Shown: piece after piece, positions 1 to 9,677 of the stretch
How positions within the stretch are numbered: position 1 is the stretch's first letter
How the letters are laid out: each line of letters begins with the position of its first letter
Origin: Cercospora beticola
Taxonomy: Eukaryota; Ascomycota; Dothideomycetes; Mycosphaerellales; Mycosphaerellaceae
Assembly: GCF_033473495.1 (NCBI RefSeq)
Contig: NC_088940.1
Location: forward strand, 2,294,001-2,358,000
Reading direction: 5' to 3'
Length of the DNA: 64,000 nucleotides
The notes under the pieces: generated by a model
What the model was told of the DNA's origin: nothing
Databases searched by the model: none
The model's input: the letters and a program-made list of their open reading frames with translations, nothing else
Made by a program: the position numbers and the translations under genes

Positions 1-1527
1 TCTAATTGATCTTTAGGAAAGGGAAGAAAAGTTTGGTATAGCATTCTTGTCTGCAGACGAGCAGAGAGATTTCGGCATAGGGGTGCCGTGTGGTGGCTTA
101 GCAAAGCTGTGCCTCCTTTGAGGTGATGCGACTGGGCAAGAGGGGAGTGTATGGTGGTGCGCTGCGGAAAGGGGTGAGGCAATTTCCTTCCGGGCGCAGG
201 TCTTGCATTTGCATAACGTTCTTGATACCCACAGTCGATGTTATATCATTCGTTCGGCTGCGAGTTGCTTGCTATATTTGCTTTATATTTTGGGATCAAT
301 ATCGTGAGAGATCGGAATGGTAAAGATTCTTTCGTTTTCTCAGGCCTTTCGCACAGGCATTCGCAATTTTCTTATCACCGTCCTGCGGCCGAGGCCAAGA
401 GCAAGTCGGATCCTCAGAGTACCTGATCCGCAGTGGAACTCGTTCCCGGAGTCGCAAGTTTTCGTGCAGGTCGTTCTCAAGAAGATGCGTGCTGATCCAG
501 GTTGTCGACGATAGAAACAGCAAGCGAAGAACAAGTTGCACGACATCAGAGATTGACACAATGGGCACGACTTTTGCAGTTGTAAGGTGGTCTCATTGCT
601 CGCAAGGCAGGTCATTCGACCAGATTGCGCGGACTGGGCTCCAGGCATGCAGAGAGCGGTCGAGGATGTGCTGGATACATTCGCTGGACCCCTGTTGGTT
701 TTGCTACCTGACCAGTCGCTCCGGAACCACAAGTTCCCAACTATGAAGAATGCGGCTCAGATCATCGTTCAGCCAAAAGCAGGGTCAGTGAGCAGGCCGA
801 GGCGAATACTGGTCCAGATCTCGAAGTGCTTTCATTGGAACAAGCACACGCTTTAAGAGCAACTACCGAAACCTCGTTAACAAACGCCCATCACTCATCG
901 CCCGGGTTCCTACGCTTGATCACTTGCTCCCGCCAAAATTGGATCCAACGGTTTGGAACCCGACTATGTCTGTGAGCAGGGGCAATTGGTCTCTCAAGGA
1001 AGCAGAGACCATCGATACAGCGAGGATGTTGGCAAGGGAGAGGCGACTCCGGTGTAGCGGTTGAGTTGCAAGGCATCTCATGTTCTGCCCGCTAGGAGTA
1101 CCCCGAGCGAGACAACGCGAGAGACAAATATGCAGCTCTGATTTGCAAGGATTCTCGAAAGCAAGAGGAATGATCATGCCGCTTCAGAAGTGCTTCGATT
1201 GACGCACCTTCTCCAGTGCCAAGTCGTGGTCAGTATCGATCCGGTGGTGGTAGTAGCGATGGTCCAAAAGCGTGTGGAACTGAATGGCTCATTCGGTTCT
1301 GGGCCTCGCTCACAGGTACTGTGGGCTCCAGTTTCTCTTGTCGATCCGGATGGCCATTCACGGGTCTGTGATGCGTGAGGTGGTGCTTGCCATAGCAGCG
1401 ACAGCAGCGAAGCATAGGGCGCAGGCCGACCGGGCCGAGCCCCGACGATTGACGGTCTCCACTGCCGGCCTAACTTGCTTCATCGAACAAACACTTCGAC
1501 ACGATCAATCTGCATAGTACGAACAAA
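1..1527. other. Gene-poor stretch with coding-like fragments, unresolved
   Basis: No complete gene could be built here. Several short open stretches on the + strand read like protein (about 240-430, 317-514, 587-856, 715-960 and 830-1064), each ended by a stop and lying in different frames. They could be exons of a gene whose introns I cannot place, or remains of a decayed gene. No RNA gene or mobile-element end is visible. Confidence 0.3.
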
Positions 1528-3399
1528 TTGAATCATTGGGTCGGCACGAGCAAGCAATGCACAAGTATCCCTAGCACCTTCCGGCCCACACCCAATGAAC
1601 GCCATCTCCACCAGTTCGCCTCCAATATGGAAATCCGCTGCCATTCTTTGCTTTCAGAAGAGGAGCCCAGTAGCGATACTGGCGTTCTACTCTTCTCTCC
1701 AGTCCCTCTGAGCTTCTGGGGCGGCACCGACCCTTCTACTGGCAAAGTCGTTGACGCACATCATGACCTCTGTGGTATCAACCTAAAGGGCACAATCCTG
1801 GCGATACCTGGGAGCAGGGGTTCTTGCACGGGAAGCACTGTGATACTGGAGATGCTATTGAATGCGACCGCCCCTAAGGCTTTGATCTTCAAAGAGAGGG
1901 AGGAAATAGTCACGGCAGGAGTGATTGTTGCCCGAGAACTATTTGGGCACGAGCTGCCGGTTGTGATCACAGATGAGAAGAAGAAATTTGACAGGTTGGA
2001 AGGGAAAGAAGGAAAATTCGTGAGCATTCGGAACGGGATCATCACCACGCGGCGCAATTACGAAGCTGCGCCGATGGAATTCGGTCCACCGAACGGTGTC
2101 CCCGCAAAACGCCATTTCGATTCAACTGGGATCAATCTGAATGCGAGCGACCTTGCTGTACTGGAGGGGCAGCGAGGAAGCGCTGCTGCTATAGCGATGA
2201 AAATCATCATTACTTTTGCAAAGGTTCAGGGAGCGACCGAGCTGATCGACGTTACTCAGGCACACTTGGACTCCGTGCTGTACACAGGCCCTGCAATTCT
2301 AATGTTTGCAGAGCGACTCCTTGCTCTTGGCGATGCGAAGTTCACCGTGCCTACGACTATGAATGCAATCAGCATCGATCAGCAGCGGTGGCAAAGTCAC
2401 AGCATCGATGAGGAGTTCGCAGCGAATGCCAACAAACTGGCAAATGCTTATGTTACGATGGGTGCAAGACCCACTTTCACTTGTGCCCCTTATCTGCTTG
2501 ATAGCGCTCCCTCGGCCGGCGAGCAAGTCGCCTGGGCGGAGTCGAACGCAGTAGTGTTCGCGAATAGCGTTTTGGGCGCCAAGACGCAGAAGTATCCGGA
2601 TCTCATTGATGTCTGCATCGCACTTGTTGGCCGTGCTCCGTTGGCTGGATGTCATACAGCTGCAGGGCGCCTACCCTCGATCGCTATTAATGCACCTCCC
2701 CCAGATTCCACAACTTTTGACAAAGATGTCTTCTGGTCCATACTCGGCTACTGTGTTGGAGAGCTCAGCGGCAATCGTATCCCACTCGTGCTCGGCCTCG
2801 AAAACAGCAAACCTAGAATATCAGATCTGAAAGCGTTTGGAGCAGCTTTCGCGACGACTTCTTCCGCGAGCATGTTTCATGTTAGGGGCGTCACGCCGGA
2901 GCATTGTATTCTCCGCCCGGAGATGCTTAGGCAGCGCCTCGAAATAACAGACCTGAGGCAGTGTTTCACGAGACTCAACACTGCAATTGAGCCTTCTGTG
3001 AGTGTCATCGCTCTCGGAAATCCACACTTCTCTTTCGAAGAATTCGAAACGTTGGCTCAGTTGCTTCATGACAGCGAAGGCAAGATGAGAATGAAAGCCA
3101 GCAGCGTACGCCTTATGATCACGACGAGTCGTGATGTTCACCAGAGGATCACTTCGAAGAATATAGCAATGATGCTTGATGCGTTTGGCGCGGAAGTTAT
3201 CACAGATACGTGCTGGTGCATGATTCGGGAGTCTACGATCACGCGCGAGAATCGACCGCAAGAAAACATTATGACGAATTCGGCAAAGTATGCACATTAT
3301 GCAACGGGTCTTGTAGGAAGAAAAGTGCACTTTGGATGCCTAAGGGACTGTGTCGAAGCCTCTCTGCTGGGGAAACGGACTCTGGAACCCATCTGGTGA
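1528..3399 (+). CDS. Aconitase X family protein (single-chain, swivel plus catalytic domain); possible cis-3-hydroxyproline dehydratase
   Basis: One uninterrupted frame of 623 residues. Residues about 50-180 match the small swivel domain (DUF126 type), with the glycine/serine loop PGSRGSCTGST at 94-104. Residues about 195-620 match the large DUF521 catalytic domain, for example YTGPAILMFAERL near 252 and ANSVLGAKTQKYPDL near 345. In bacteria and archaea these parts are often separate subunits; characterised members dehydrate cis-3-hydroxy-L-proline or mevalonate 5-phosphate using an iron centre. The proline-catabolic role is inferred from the family only. The first Met (1528) gives a 33-residue basic leader without homology; Met34 at 1627 begins just before the conserved part and is an alternative start. 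No proline-metabolism gene lies next to it, so the substrate stays open. Confidence 0.88.
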   Translation: MNHWVGTSKQCTSIPSTFRPTPNERHLHQFASNMEIRCHSLLSEEEPSSDTGVLLFSPVPLSFWGGTDPSTGKVVDAHHDLCGINLKGTILAIPGSRGSCTGSTVILEMLLNATAPKALIFKEREEIVTAGVIVARELFGHELPVVITDEKKKFDRLEGKEGKFVSIRNGIITTRRNYEAAPMEFGPPNGVPAKRHFDSTGINLNASDLAVLEGQRGSAAAIAMKIIITFAKVQGATELIDVTQAHLDSVLYTGPAILMFAERLLALGDAKFTVPTTMNAISIDQQRWQSHSIDEEFAANANKLANAYVTMGARPTFTCAPYLLDSAPSAGEQVAWAESNAVVFANSVLGAKTQKYPDLIDVCIALVGRAPLAGCHTAAGRLPSIAINAPPPDSTTFDKDVFWSILGYCVGELSGNRIPLVLGLENSKPRISDLKAFGAAFATTSSASMFHVRGVTPEHCILRPEMLRQRLEITDLRQCFTRLNTAIEPSVSVIALGNPHFSFEEFETLAQLLHDSEGKMRMKASSVRLMITTSRDVHQRITSKNIAMMLDAFGAEVITDTCWCMIRESTITRENRPQENIMTNSAKYAHYATGLVGRKVHFGCLRDCVEASLLGKRTLEPIW

Positions 3400-3537
3400 A
3401 AGAGAATATACGCATTGTTCGCCGCGTATAGATCTTTCCGTGCAACTGAGACTCAGACGTGCACGATCGATACAGGCAAAGGTTCCAACACTAACTCGTA
3501 CAAAGCTTAACTGTTATGCAAGCACGCCTACTGTGCA

Positions 3538-5100
3538 ATGAACTTGCAACTTTCTTCTGTCACGATTGGAGGTCGTACTTTGAGAAAGAGGAAGAATCGT
3601 GATGGCTCGCAAGACGCCCCTGCGCTGGAGAGCAGGAAACGGCAGAAAGCTTCCAAGAGAGCACCCATCGCTCCACCACAAAACAATCCCAACGACGACC
3701 GAGAAGAGCAAATTGAGATAACACAGCATGATCGTAACGAGAACCTTCGCATCGGGCATGAGAGGGCCTCCGATGCTGAGCACACCAGTCGCGACAACGT
3801 CGGAACCCGTCTGTCAGAAGCCATGGGCGTAAGCGCAGCTCGTCGCGCCAAAAACATGGTAGCGCGCGATAGCAACCACGAACCCAATGAAAAGCATTTA
3901 GAGCTTCAAAACCCAGGTCGCCGCATGATTCTCAATGACCAGGCGGGTGCTGACCGCATTCGTGACTCGGGCCCTGAAGCTTCTGGTGCTGGTAACAATG
4001 ATCCAGCCACTGACACGAGCCAAGCCTTGCCCGAACTGCTTCAGAAACTCCGAGAGATCGAAAGCATGAACTTCGGACAGACGTGCAACTTCTTCACGGA
4101 ATGGACCACTAGCCACTCTGGCCGTGACTTTAAAGAATGGCTTGATTTCTACCAGACGGTCGTCAAGCCCACTTTCTATCGCGACAAGGAATGGGAAGAA
4201 TACATTGATGCGAACAGAGTGGAAGAAGGTATCACTATTGGAGAGGCACGCTTGCGAGAATCAAGGTCTGTCATGCTCAAGCTTGTTGGAGAGGGAACAC
4301 TGGAGACCGGAAGACCTCCGCGAGAGTTTCTGGAAGTGCAGTCTTGGGAAGATGCCATTAGAGACTCGTCGAACAAAAAGGAAACAATTGTGCTTAGAGA
4401 CCGGATGCTGCAAGATCTCATGGCAGACCGGATTCACCAGCCACAAGATTTCGATACATACCTGCGGCAAGCAAGTTGGCAGATGGCTAGCCGTGATGCG
4501 AAGAACAATCAGCAGGCGACCCGCATAGAAGAACAACGACAGAACATGATCGATGGAGTTGTACAAGCAGGAGAAATGCCCTGTAGTTTTGAGGATTGGT
4601 TCAAGGCATCTGAATGGAGCGAGTATGCCGAAAGGTTCCCTGGAGAGAGAGTTGAGATCCGCCGGATGGAAGAGCAGATGATGGAGAACGTTCTCCATGA
4701 AGGGACTGCCCCCTACGGCGCCGCGTGGCTGTTTCGTGCACCAGAATGGAATCGATATATCGAGGAAGCGGAAGCTAATCAAGGAGAGAAACGCTCCTGG
4801 CTGTGGGAAAAGAGTCGCGCTTGCGTTTATGATGATCGGGAGCGCAGATGCATGGCACCCGCGCGAGCACGCTGGGCTGCAGGCTGGAATTTACTGTGTT
4901 CGAGGCTTGAGAGCAACCTCAACGCTGATGTCTCGCAGATTGGGAAGGAACGCTCGATAGTTGACAAGTACTCCAACTTCGAGCCGGAGGAGCTAATAAT
5001 GCCACCGAGTCTGAACGGTGAGACGATCGCTATCCATGCGCTCAATCTCGTGAAGAAGACCGTCAAATTGGAAAAGGCCAAGTTCGACATAGCAGAATGA
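3538..5100 (+). CDS. Tryptophan-repeat protein, probably the N-terminal part of the kinase gene that follows
   Basis: A 520-residue frame. Residues 1-170 are charged and low complexity, with basic clusters (LRKRKNR at 15-21, SRKRQKASKR at 32-41) that could act as nuclear localisation signals. Residues 215-449 hold about five helical-looking units of 44-51 residues, each starting with a conserved W-x3-Y/W-like motif (W219, W270, W314, W360, W404). I recognise no known domain. The frame ends in TGA at 5098-5100, but the same frame reopens at once and runs without another stop into the kinase at 5164. Only 63 bases separate the stop from the kinase Met, too little for a promoter. One gene is therefore likely, with the TGA removed by an intron (candidate donors 5050 or 5062; acceptors 5124, 5151, 5163 or 5169), read through, or a disabling mutation. 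Confidence 0.7.
   Translation: MNLQLSSVTIGGRTLRKRKNRDGSQDAPALESRKRQKASKRAPIAPPQNNPNDDREEQIEITQHDRNENLRIGHERASDAEHTSRDNVGTRLSEAMGVSAARRAKNMVARDSNHEPNEKHLELQNPGRRMILNDQAGADRIRDSGPEASGAGNNDPATDTSQALPELLQKLREIESMNFGQTCNFFTEWTTSHSGRDFKEWLDFYQTVVKPTFYRDKEWEEYIDANRVEEGITIGEARLRESRSVMLKLVGEGTLETGRPPREFLEVQSWEDAIRDSSNKKETIVLRDRMLQDLMADRIHQPQDFDTYLRQASWQMASRDAKNNQQATRIEEQRQNMIDGVVQAGEMPCSFEDWFKASEWSEYAERFPGERVEIRRMEEQMMENVLHEGTAPYGAAWLFRAPEWNRYIEEAEANQGEKRSWLWEKSRACVYDDRERRCMAPARARWAAGWNLLCSRLESNLNADVSQIGKERSIVDKYSNFEPEELIMPPSLNGETIAIHALNLVKKTVKLEKAKFDIAE
4180..4884 (+). repeat. Tandem 44-51-residue tryptophan repeats inside the coding region
   Basis: Five imperfect units at protein residues 215-265, 266-309, 310-355, 356-399 and 400-449. 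The shared pattern is a tryptophan four residues after the unit start, an acidic/aromatic stretch, an Arg-rich helix with Met, then a Gly/Pro turn and an aromatic end (DTYL, EDWF, AWLF). Trp-to-Trp spacing is 51, 44, 46 and 44. The DNA itself is diverged, so the repeat is visible at protein level only. Confidence 0.6.
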
Positions 5101-5163
5101 AACAGACGCAAACGAAGTGCGCAGCCCGCCGAAAAGGAACGTCTAATACAGCAATTTGCCAAG

Positions 5164-6474
5164 ATGCAGAAGGCTTTTGTCGACAACGACTTCACATATC
5201 GTCCTAATGAAATTCCGGAAGACCGTGTGGCAACGGCGAAGGAAATTGGGTACGACGGAAGCCAGCCTGGACTCTGGTGTTACAAAGGCGAGCTCGGTGC
5301 TGGAGCTTATGGCACCGCCACTTTATGGGTCCAGCTAGACGCCCAAGCCCGACATATCAACAGACAAGTCCTTAAAGACACGTACCTCATCGACGGTCGT
5401 TGGAACCATGCTGCCTACTGGGCAGGTAATATTGATTCTCGAAAACCTGTGGAGTTTGAGATCGTCACGCAGCTCAAAGCTCTACCCGGATCTGAAAATA
5501 TCGTAGAATACTACGAAACAACGGTTTACGCTGAGAAAACCATGTACAGGTCAGTCTATCACTCGCGAAACGAGAACCAAACGCCCTGGAGCTCTGATTT
5601 GCCATTGTGAACAGAGTGCAACGAAGCAGACTCACTGACAAGACGCAGAATTTACATGGAGTATGCCGAACACGGAACCCTTCAAGATCTCATGGAGGCA
5701 CATCGAGAAGCACAGGAATTGCAGACCGCCGAAGGAACTGCTGTAAATTGGTAACTACGCTAACTCATTCACTCCTTCTGCTGAGCTGACGACACTTCTA
5801 GGAGAATCTCACCTCGCTTGCTCTGGTGCATCTTCGAAGGATTAGCTTCAGCTTTATGCCTCGCTCACCAAGGACGTCTTCCTGAAAACACCCACCGACG
5901 GCCGAAAATCGTTCCTGTGATACATCGAGACATCAAGCCTGCAAATATACTGCTGGCGGCTCCACATGCTGATGTTTGGCCCGAGCTTCCGATTGTAAAA
6001 CTCGCTGACTGGGGCCTTGTGGTTCCAAAGAGCACCGGCGATCACCTCACACGGCGGGGAGGCACAGCCGCGTGGATGGCGCCAGAGGTTTTGCCATATG
6101 AAGGATCAGATCACTCGTTGTACGGGCATCATGAGCCCTCGGAAGCCTCCGACATCTGGTCACTCGGTCGGGTAATGCTTGCACTGGCCAATCTTGACAA
6201 GGCCAACGTGAAACCTTTCCGGTTTGGTATGGCGCCTCCCACGTACGGATCTGGGGTGCAAGAAAGATTGCCGCCTCGAATGGTTGCGCTGATTGATCAA
6301 TGCCTAGAGACTGAGCCAAACGATCGGATCAAGTGTGGCGTCCTTTGGAAGAATATTCAAGCTCAGGTTGCGACTTTCAAAGGACCGTTCGGACAGCCTA
6401 TGAAGATGAAGAAACGCGAAGAAGATGAAGTCTTGCTGTACCAGCATGACAAGTACCGAGCTTGGGGTCGCTGA
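5164..6474 (+). CDS. Serine/threonine protein kinase domain (three exons), DWG variant
   Basis: Exons 5164-5549, 5649-5750 and 5802-6474. Introns are 5550-5648 (gtcagt...cag, ctgac branch) and 5751-5801 (gtaact...tag). The glycine loop is GELGAGAYG (residues 42-50), a candidate ATP-binding lysine is K71, and the catalytic loop is HRDIKPANIL. The metal-binding DFG motif reads DWG. WMAPE marks the end of the activation segment and DIWSLG is subdomain IX. All key catalytic residues are present, so activity is expected. Substrate is unknown. The start is uncertain: the frame is open upstream to the TGA at 5098, and the preceding repeat frame is probably the N-terminus of the same protein. The gene converges with the next one, with 44 bp between their stops. 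Confidence 0.82.
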
Positions 6475-6518
6475 GATTACTGCCTCTTTGCGCGGCTACC
6501 TTTTGCTCAGCTACACGC

Positions 6519-7398
6519 CTACAATCCCAGTTTCTCTCTCCACTCTACCCCTTCTTCTTTGGCCCAAGCGATGCTTCGCTCTCTGAAGATTTCTACCACC
6601 TCTCCGACGATGACATGCGTGATGTAGCTCTTCTTTGTACGATGCCGATCCACACGCGTCTTAACAGCCCGCTTCAGCTCGGAATTGATCTTCCTGACAT
6701 CGACCGTGATCTCCACCAGCCAGACGACTTGTCTGAGCAGTAGCATACTCCAATCCAGCTCATTCTCTGGCTCGTCCGTGTCACTGGTCTTGGGAATGAT
6801 TCCCGTATCGATCAGGTCTTCTGCCTTTATCCCGCAGCGCGCGCGGATGTAGGACAAATAAAGAGCTTTGTTGAACAAGGACTTGCCGTGGGTTTCGATG
6901 CGATAGGTGACTCCATCGTATTCCACCTCCTCTGGCTCGTCGTCGGCTACTTCGTCGCCTCCGTATGTAGACATTGCGATGGAGGAATGCTCGTCGTCAC
7001 TCGCAATCTGAGCCGTGTTAGTCCATGTGAGTTGGCTCAAGTGAGCAAGAGATTAAACTTACATTTAAGTCGCTCTCCGGTGTGTCCGTCATTGTCACTC
7101 CGTCCTGCTGCGATGCGGAGCTGGTGTTGGGCTGGAAAGTATTGCTTGAGCCACCCTCGAGCATCGCAAAAGCCCACTGTTTCTTTCTGTGTCGACGAGG
7201 AACTTTTGCTGGTGGCGGTATTGTAGTCAGGCCGCTCGACTCGCGAAGGCGCTTCGCCTTCTTGGATCGTGCGCGAGACATGTTGGTGGTAGAGTGCGAT
7301 GGAGTTGTTGTCGCGGAGGTTTCGAGGTTGTGCTTGTTTTGTGCCGCCTGGGGCTCCACTTCAAGTTTTGCGTGTGCAGCGTTTGCTTCGCCCTTCAC
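6519..7398 (-). CDS. Hypothetical nuclear protein (two exons)
   Basis: Exon 1 is 7063-7398 and exon 2 is 6519-7007, joined over a 55-bp intron (7008-7062) with gtaagt donor, ctaac branch and cag acceptor in phase 0. The product has 274 residues. The first third is basic with clusters such as RSKKAKRLR and PRRHRKKQW, which suggests nuclear import. A central acidic stretch (EVADDEPEEVEYDG) leads into a predicted folded C-terminal half (about 140-274) rich in charged helices. I do not recognise a family. Met at 7281, just before the basic cluster, is an alternative start. Placed convergent to the kinase locus. Confidence 0.68.
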
Positions 7399-7703
7399 TT
7401 CACTTCACTTCGTTTCCTTGGCGCGCATGCGCACTTGACACTCCACCCACCATATCCCGCGGCACCGGCCCATAGACTTCCATCCGGATTGATCATAAGA
7501 AATTGAGTCCTGTGCCTCGCTGCTGTCGCTGCTATGGAAAGCAGGTAGAAATGTTAACAATATCATTCTGTTAAAGTCTAGGGTATCATCAAGGTCTACG
7601 TCCGGCCCAACCTGTCCCAGCCTCGCTATGCTTTGAATCCCAGGAACCTCTATCCTCAAGTCCGATGCTGTCGATGTTTGGTACTCGCAAGCCCCTCATC
7701 TGC
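7399..7703. other. Intergenic region
   Basis: Lies between the 5' end of the nuclear hypothetical gene and the 3' end of the uniporter gene, both on the - strand. It presumably carries the promoter of the former and the terminator of the latter. I see no further gene. Confidence 0.5.
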
Positions 7704-9218
7704 TCAATCGTCGTCATCATCTTTCTCCTTCTTACTGTCCTTCTCATCATCTTGCTCTTTCTTCTTCTCCGACTTCTTCCTTTCCTTCCTCAAGGCCTCT
7801 CTCACCTTCTCATCCCCTTCATCCTTCGTCTCATCCCATTCAACATCATACTCCTCCGCGACCATCTTGACCTCCCGGCGCAAGCGGTTGCCCTCTTCGA
7901 CCAACATCTCCCACTTAGGCAGATCGAAACCTTTCGCGCTGTACAGCTGCGCTTGCCGCCGGCTGACAGTGAAGTTCATAGCGCTCTTATAGCTGACTTC
8001 TCTGTTGTGGTAGAGGAACCACATGTAACCTCCTATGATACCAGTCAATCCCACCAGATATGTGACAGGCTCCATCGTGTCCCATCCTAGTTCTGTTTCG
8101 AAAGTCAGATAAAATACTATTCCCCACCAGCCTACGAGGCCTGTGAAGCCGAGACGGGCGACGTTCTTCGCTCCGCGATGGGCGAGCTCATCGCACTCCT
8201 GCTTGATATCCGCCATACTCGAGATTCGCTTAGAGACCTTTCGTAATCGCATTCGAAGATAGTATGTGCGGTCGTGAAAGCTGGGGACGCCGACATAAAT
8301 GGGTTCCGGGGCGCCTTCGATGTCGACAGCAAATTCCTTGCCTCTAGCCGCGTCTCGAATAAAATCGCCAATCTCGGTGGATGGGCTCCAGCGCACAAAG
8401 TTAGGATGCGAAGAATCTGCTGGTGGTGCCTGTTCATCTTTCTCGCTTCGCTTGTCCTTCTGTGAGCCTGATATGACTCCGGTCTTCTCCCGCTTGCCGT
8501 CCACCATAGTCTCGTCCGCACTTTGCATCGACTCTTCTTGCTCAACTTCCTCTGCCGCTTCTCTAGCCTTCTTGTGCTCTTCACGTGTCTCGTCTGGCCC
8601 CATGCTTTCTTCCATGCTGTCTTCTGCTCGAAACGTCACGTTCGGTGGCCGTGACTTCCCATCTTTGCCCTCGATGAAGGGAATCTCGCTCTGGATCAGT
8701 CGTTCTAAGTAGCTCAACGGCTGTTGAGGATGAACCAATAGTGCCAGTGGTTCCACATCTTTGCGGTCATTGTTGGTGTCTCTCGTTGTCAGAGGTACTA
8801 TCAGCTTTAGCATCCTGCTCGGTGTTGTCAAGAGCTTTCCCTTAGTCATGGCTCCAGCACTCCGCTGCCTTGCCACTGGAGGCACATCGCTACCATCGTG
8901 CATCCACGGACTTCGCGCTTGCAGTTCCTTCGACTGCTCCTGTACGCGCTTGAAGTGATCCTTCTCTTGCTGCGTGACATTGTTGGATAGATTCGAGGCA
9001 GGCTGGGAATAATGACTGTCGGGAGCAGAAGCTGTATCGAATGGCTTCTTCTGTTCTCTGACTCTAGAAGGATCGGTTGTAGCGAACAGTCGTTGGAGGC
9101 GAAGTTGCGATGCGGTGGCTGATGTCGCGGCGGTTCTCCAAGCTCCCGTCCTCGATATGAGTAGGCCCTGTGCGCGCGGAGCAGCTCTCACAGCCAGCCG
9201 CGACAACAGCGGCTCCAT
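7704..9218 (-). CDS. MCU: Mitochondrial calcium uniporter pore subunit
   Basis: The signature of the Ca2+ selectivity filter, GWDTMEP (residues about 378-384 from the chosen start), lies between two membrane segments (about 357-373 and 386-403). It follows a coiled stretch and precedes a second coiled stretch (KWEMLVEEGNRLRREVKMV), as in MCU-family channels of the inner mitochondrial membrane. The frame is open from 9278; I chose Met at 9218 because it begins an Arg-rich, acid-free mitochondrial presequence. The protein has 504 residues. A charged low-complexity insert rich in Glu/Lys (about 200-275) interrupts the matrix N-domain, and the C-terminus is a Lys/Asp/Glu run ending in five Asp. 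Fungal genomes are reported to keep MCU but lack EMRE; no EMRE-like gene is seen in this window. Confidence 0.92.
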   Translation of the reverse strand: MEPLLSRLAVRAAPRAQGLLISRTGAWRTAATSATASQLRLQRLFATTDPSRVREQKKPFDTASAPDSHYSQPASNLSNNVTQQEKDHFKRVQEQSKELQARSPWMHDGSDVPPVARQRSAGAMTKGKLLTTPSRMLKLIVPLTTRDTNNDRKDVEPLALLVHPQQPLSYLERLIQSEIPFIEGKDGKSRPPNVTFRAEDSMEESMGPDETREEHKKAREAAEEVEQEESMQSADETMVDGKREKTGVISGSQKDKRSEKDEQAPPADSSHPNFVRWSPSTEIGDFIRDAARGKEFAVDIEGAPEPIYVGVPSFHDRTYYLRMRLRKVSKRISSMADIKQECDELAHRGAKNVARLGFTGLVGWWGIVFYLTFETELGWDTMEPVTYLVGLTGIIGGYMWFLYHNREVSYKSAMNFTVSRRQAQLYSAKGFDLPKWEMLVEEGNRLRREVKMVAEEYDVEWDETKDEGDEKVREALRKERKKSEKKKEQDDEKDSKKEKDDDDD

Positions 9219-9677
9219 GATGAGAGGGCTAGGGATCACAAAGGTGTGTTGCAAGCGAATGCATGTTGCATGTCGCAAAGGAGAAAGTGAAGCACATGCG
9301 AATTCAAGGATTCAGAGGATGATGTCACATTTCGTAGGTGATTATCATGGTCGCGTGGCAGTACATCGGGACAAGAAGCATGTATGTGCCAAAGTGAGCA
9401 TACTAGCCATGGTAAAAGAGTATGAGACTGTGGTAAGTAGAAGGTTGAAGAAGATGGTATGTATCTGAATTTGAAGAGCCCATGGCCGGAGACTTGGTCG
9501 GAGCAATATAACACCCACGCAGGTGCTCAAGCTCCAGCTTCATGATGCCTGTCCAAGCTCTTTAACGGGCTAGGGAATAGGAACAAATTGCCGTTTCTGG
9601 TGTGAACCGTATGTCTTCGTGGTCGCGTAACTGTCGTATGATGCAAAGCTTCAGAACTCTCAAGGCCAAACTTCCTG
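9219..9677. other. Intergenic region upstream of the uniporter gene
   Basis: Holds the presumed promoter of the uniporter gene and the 3' side of the next - strand gene. I see no open frame with coding character and no repeats. Confidence 0.5.
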
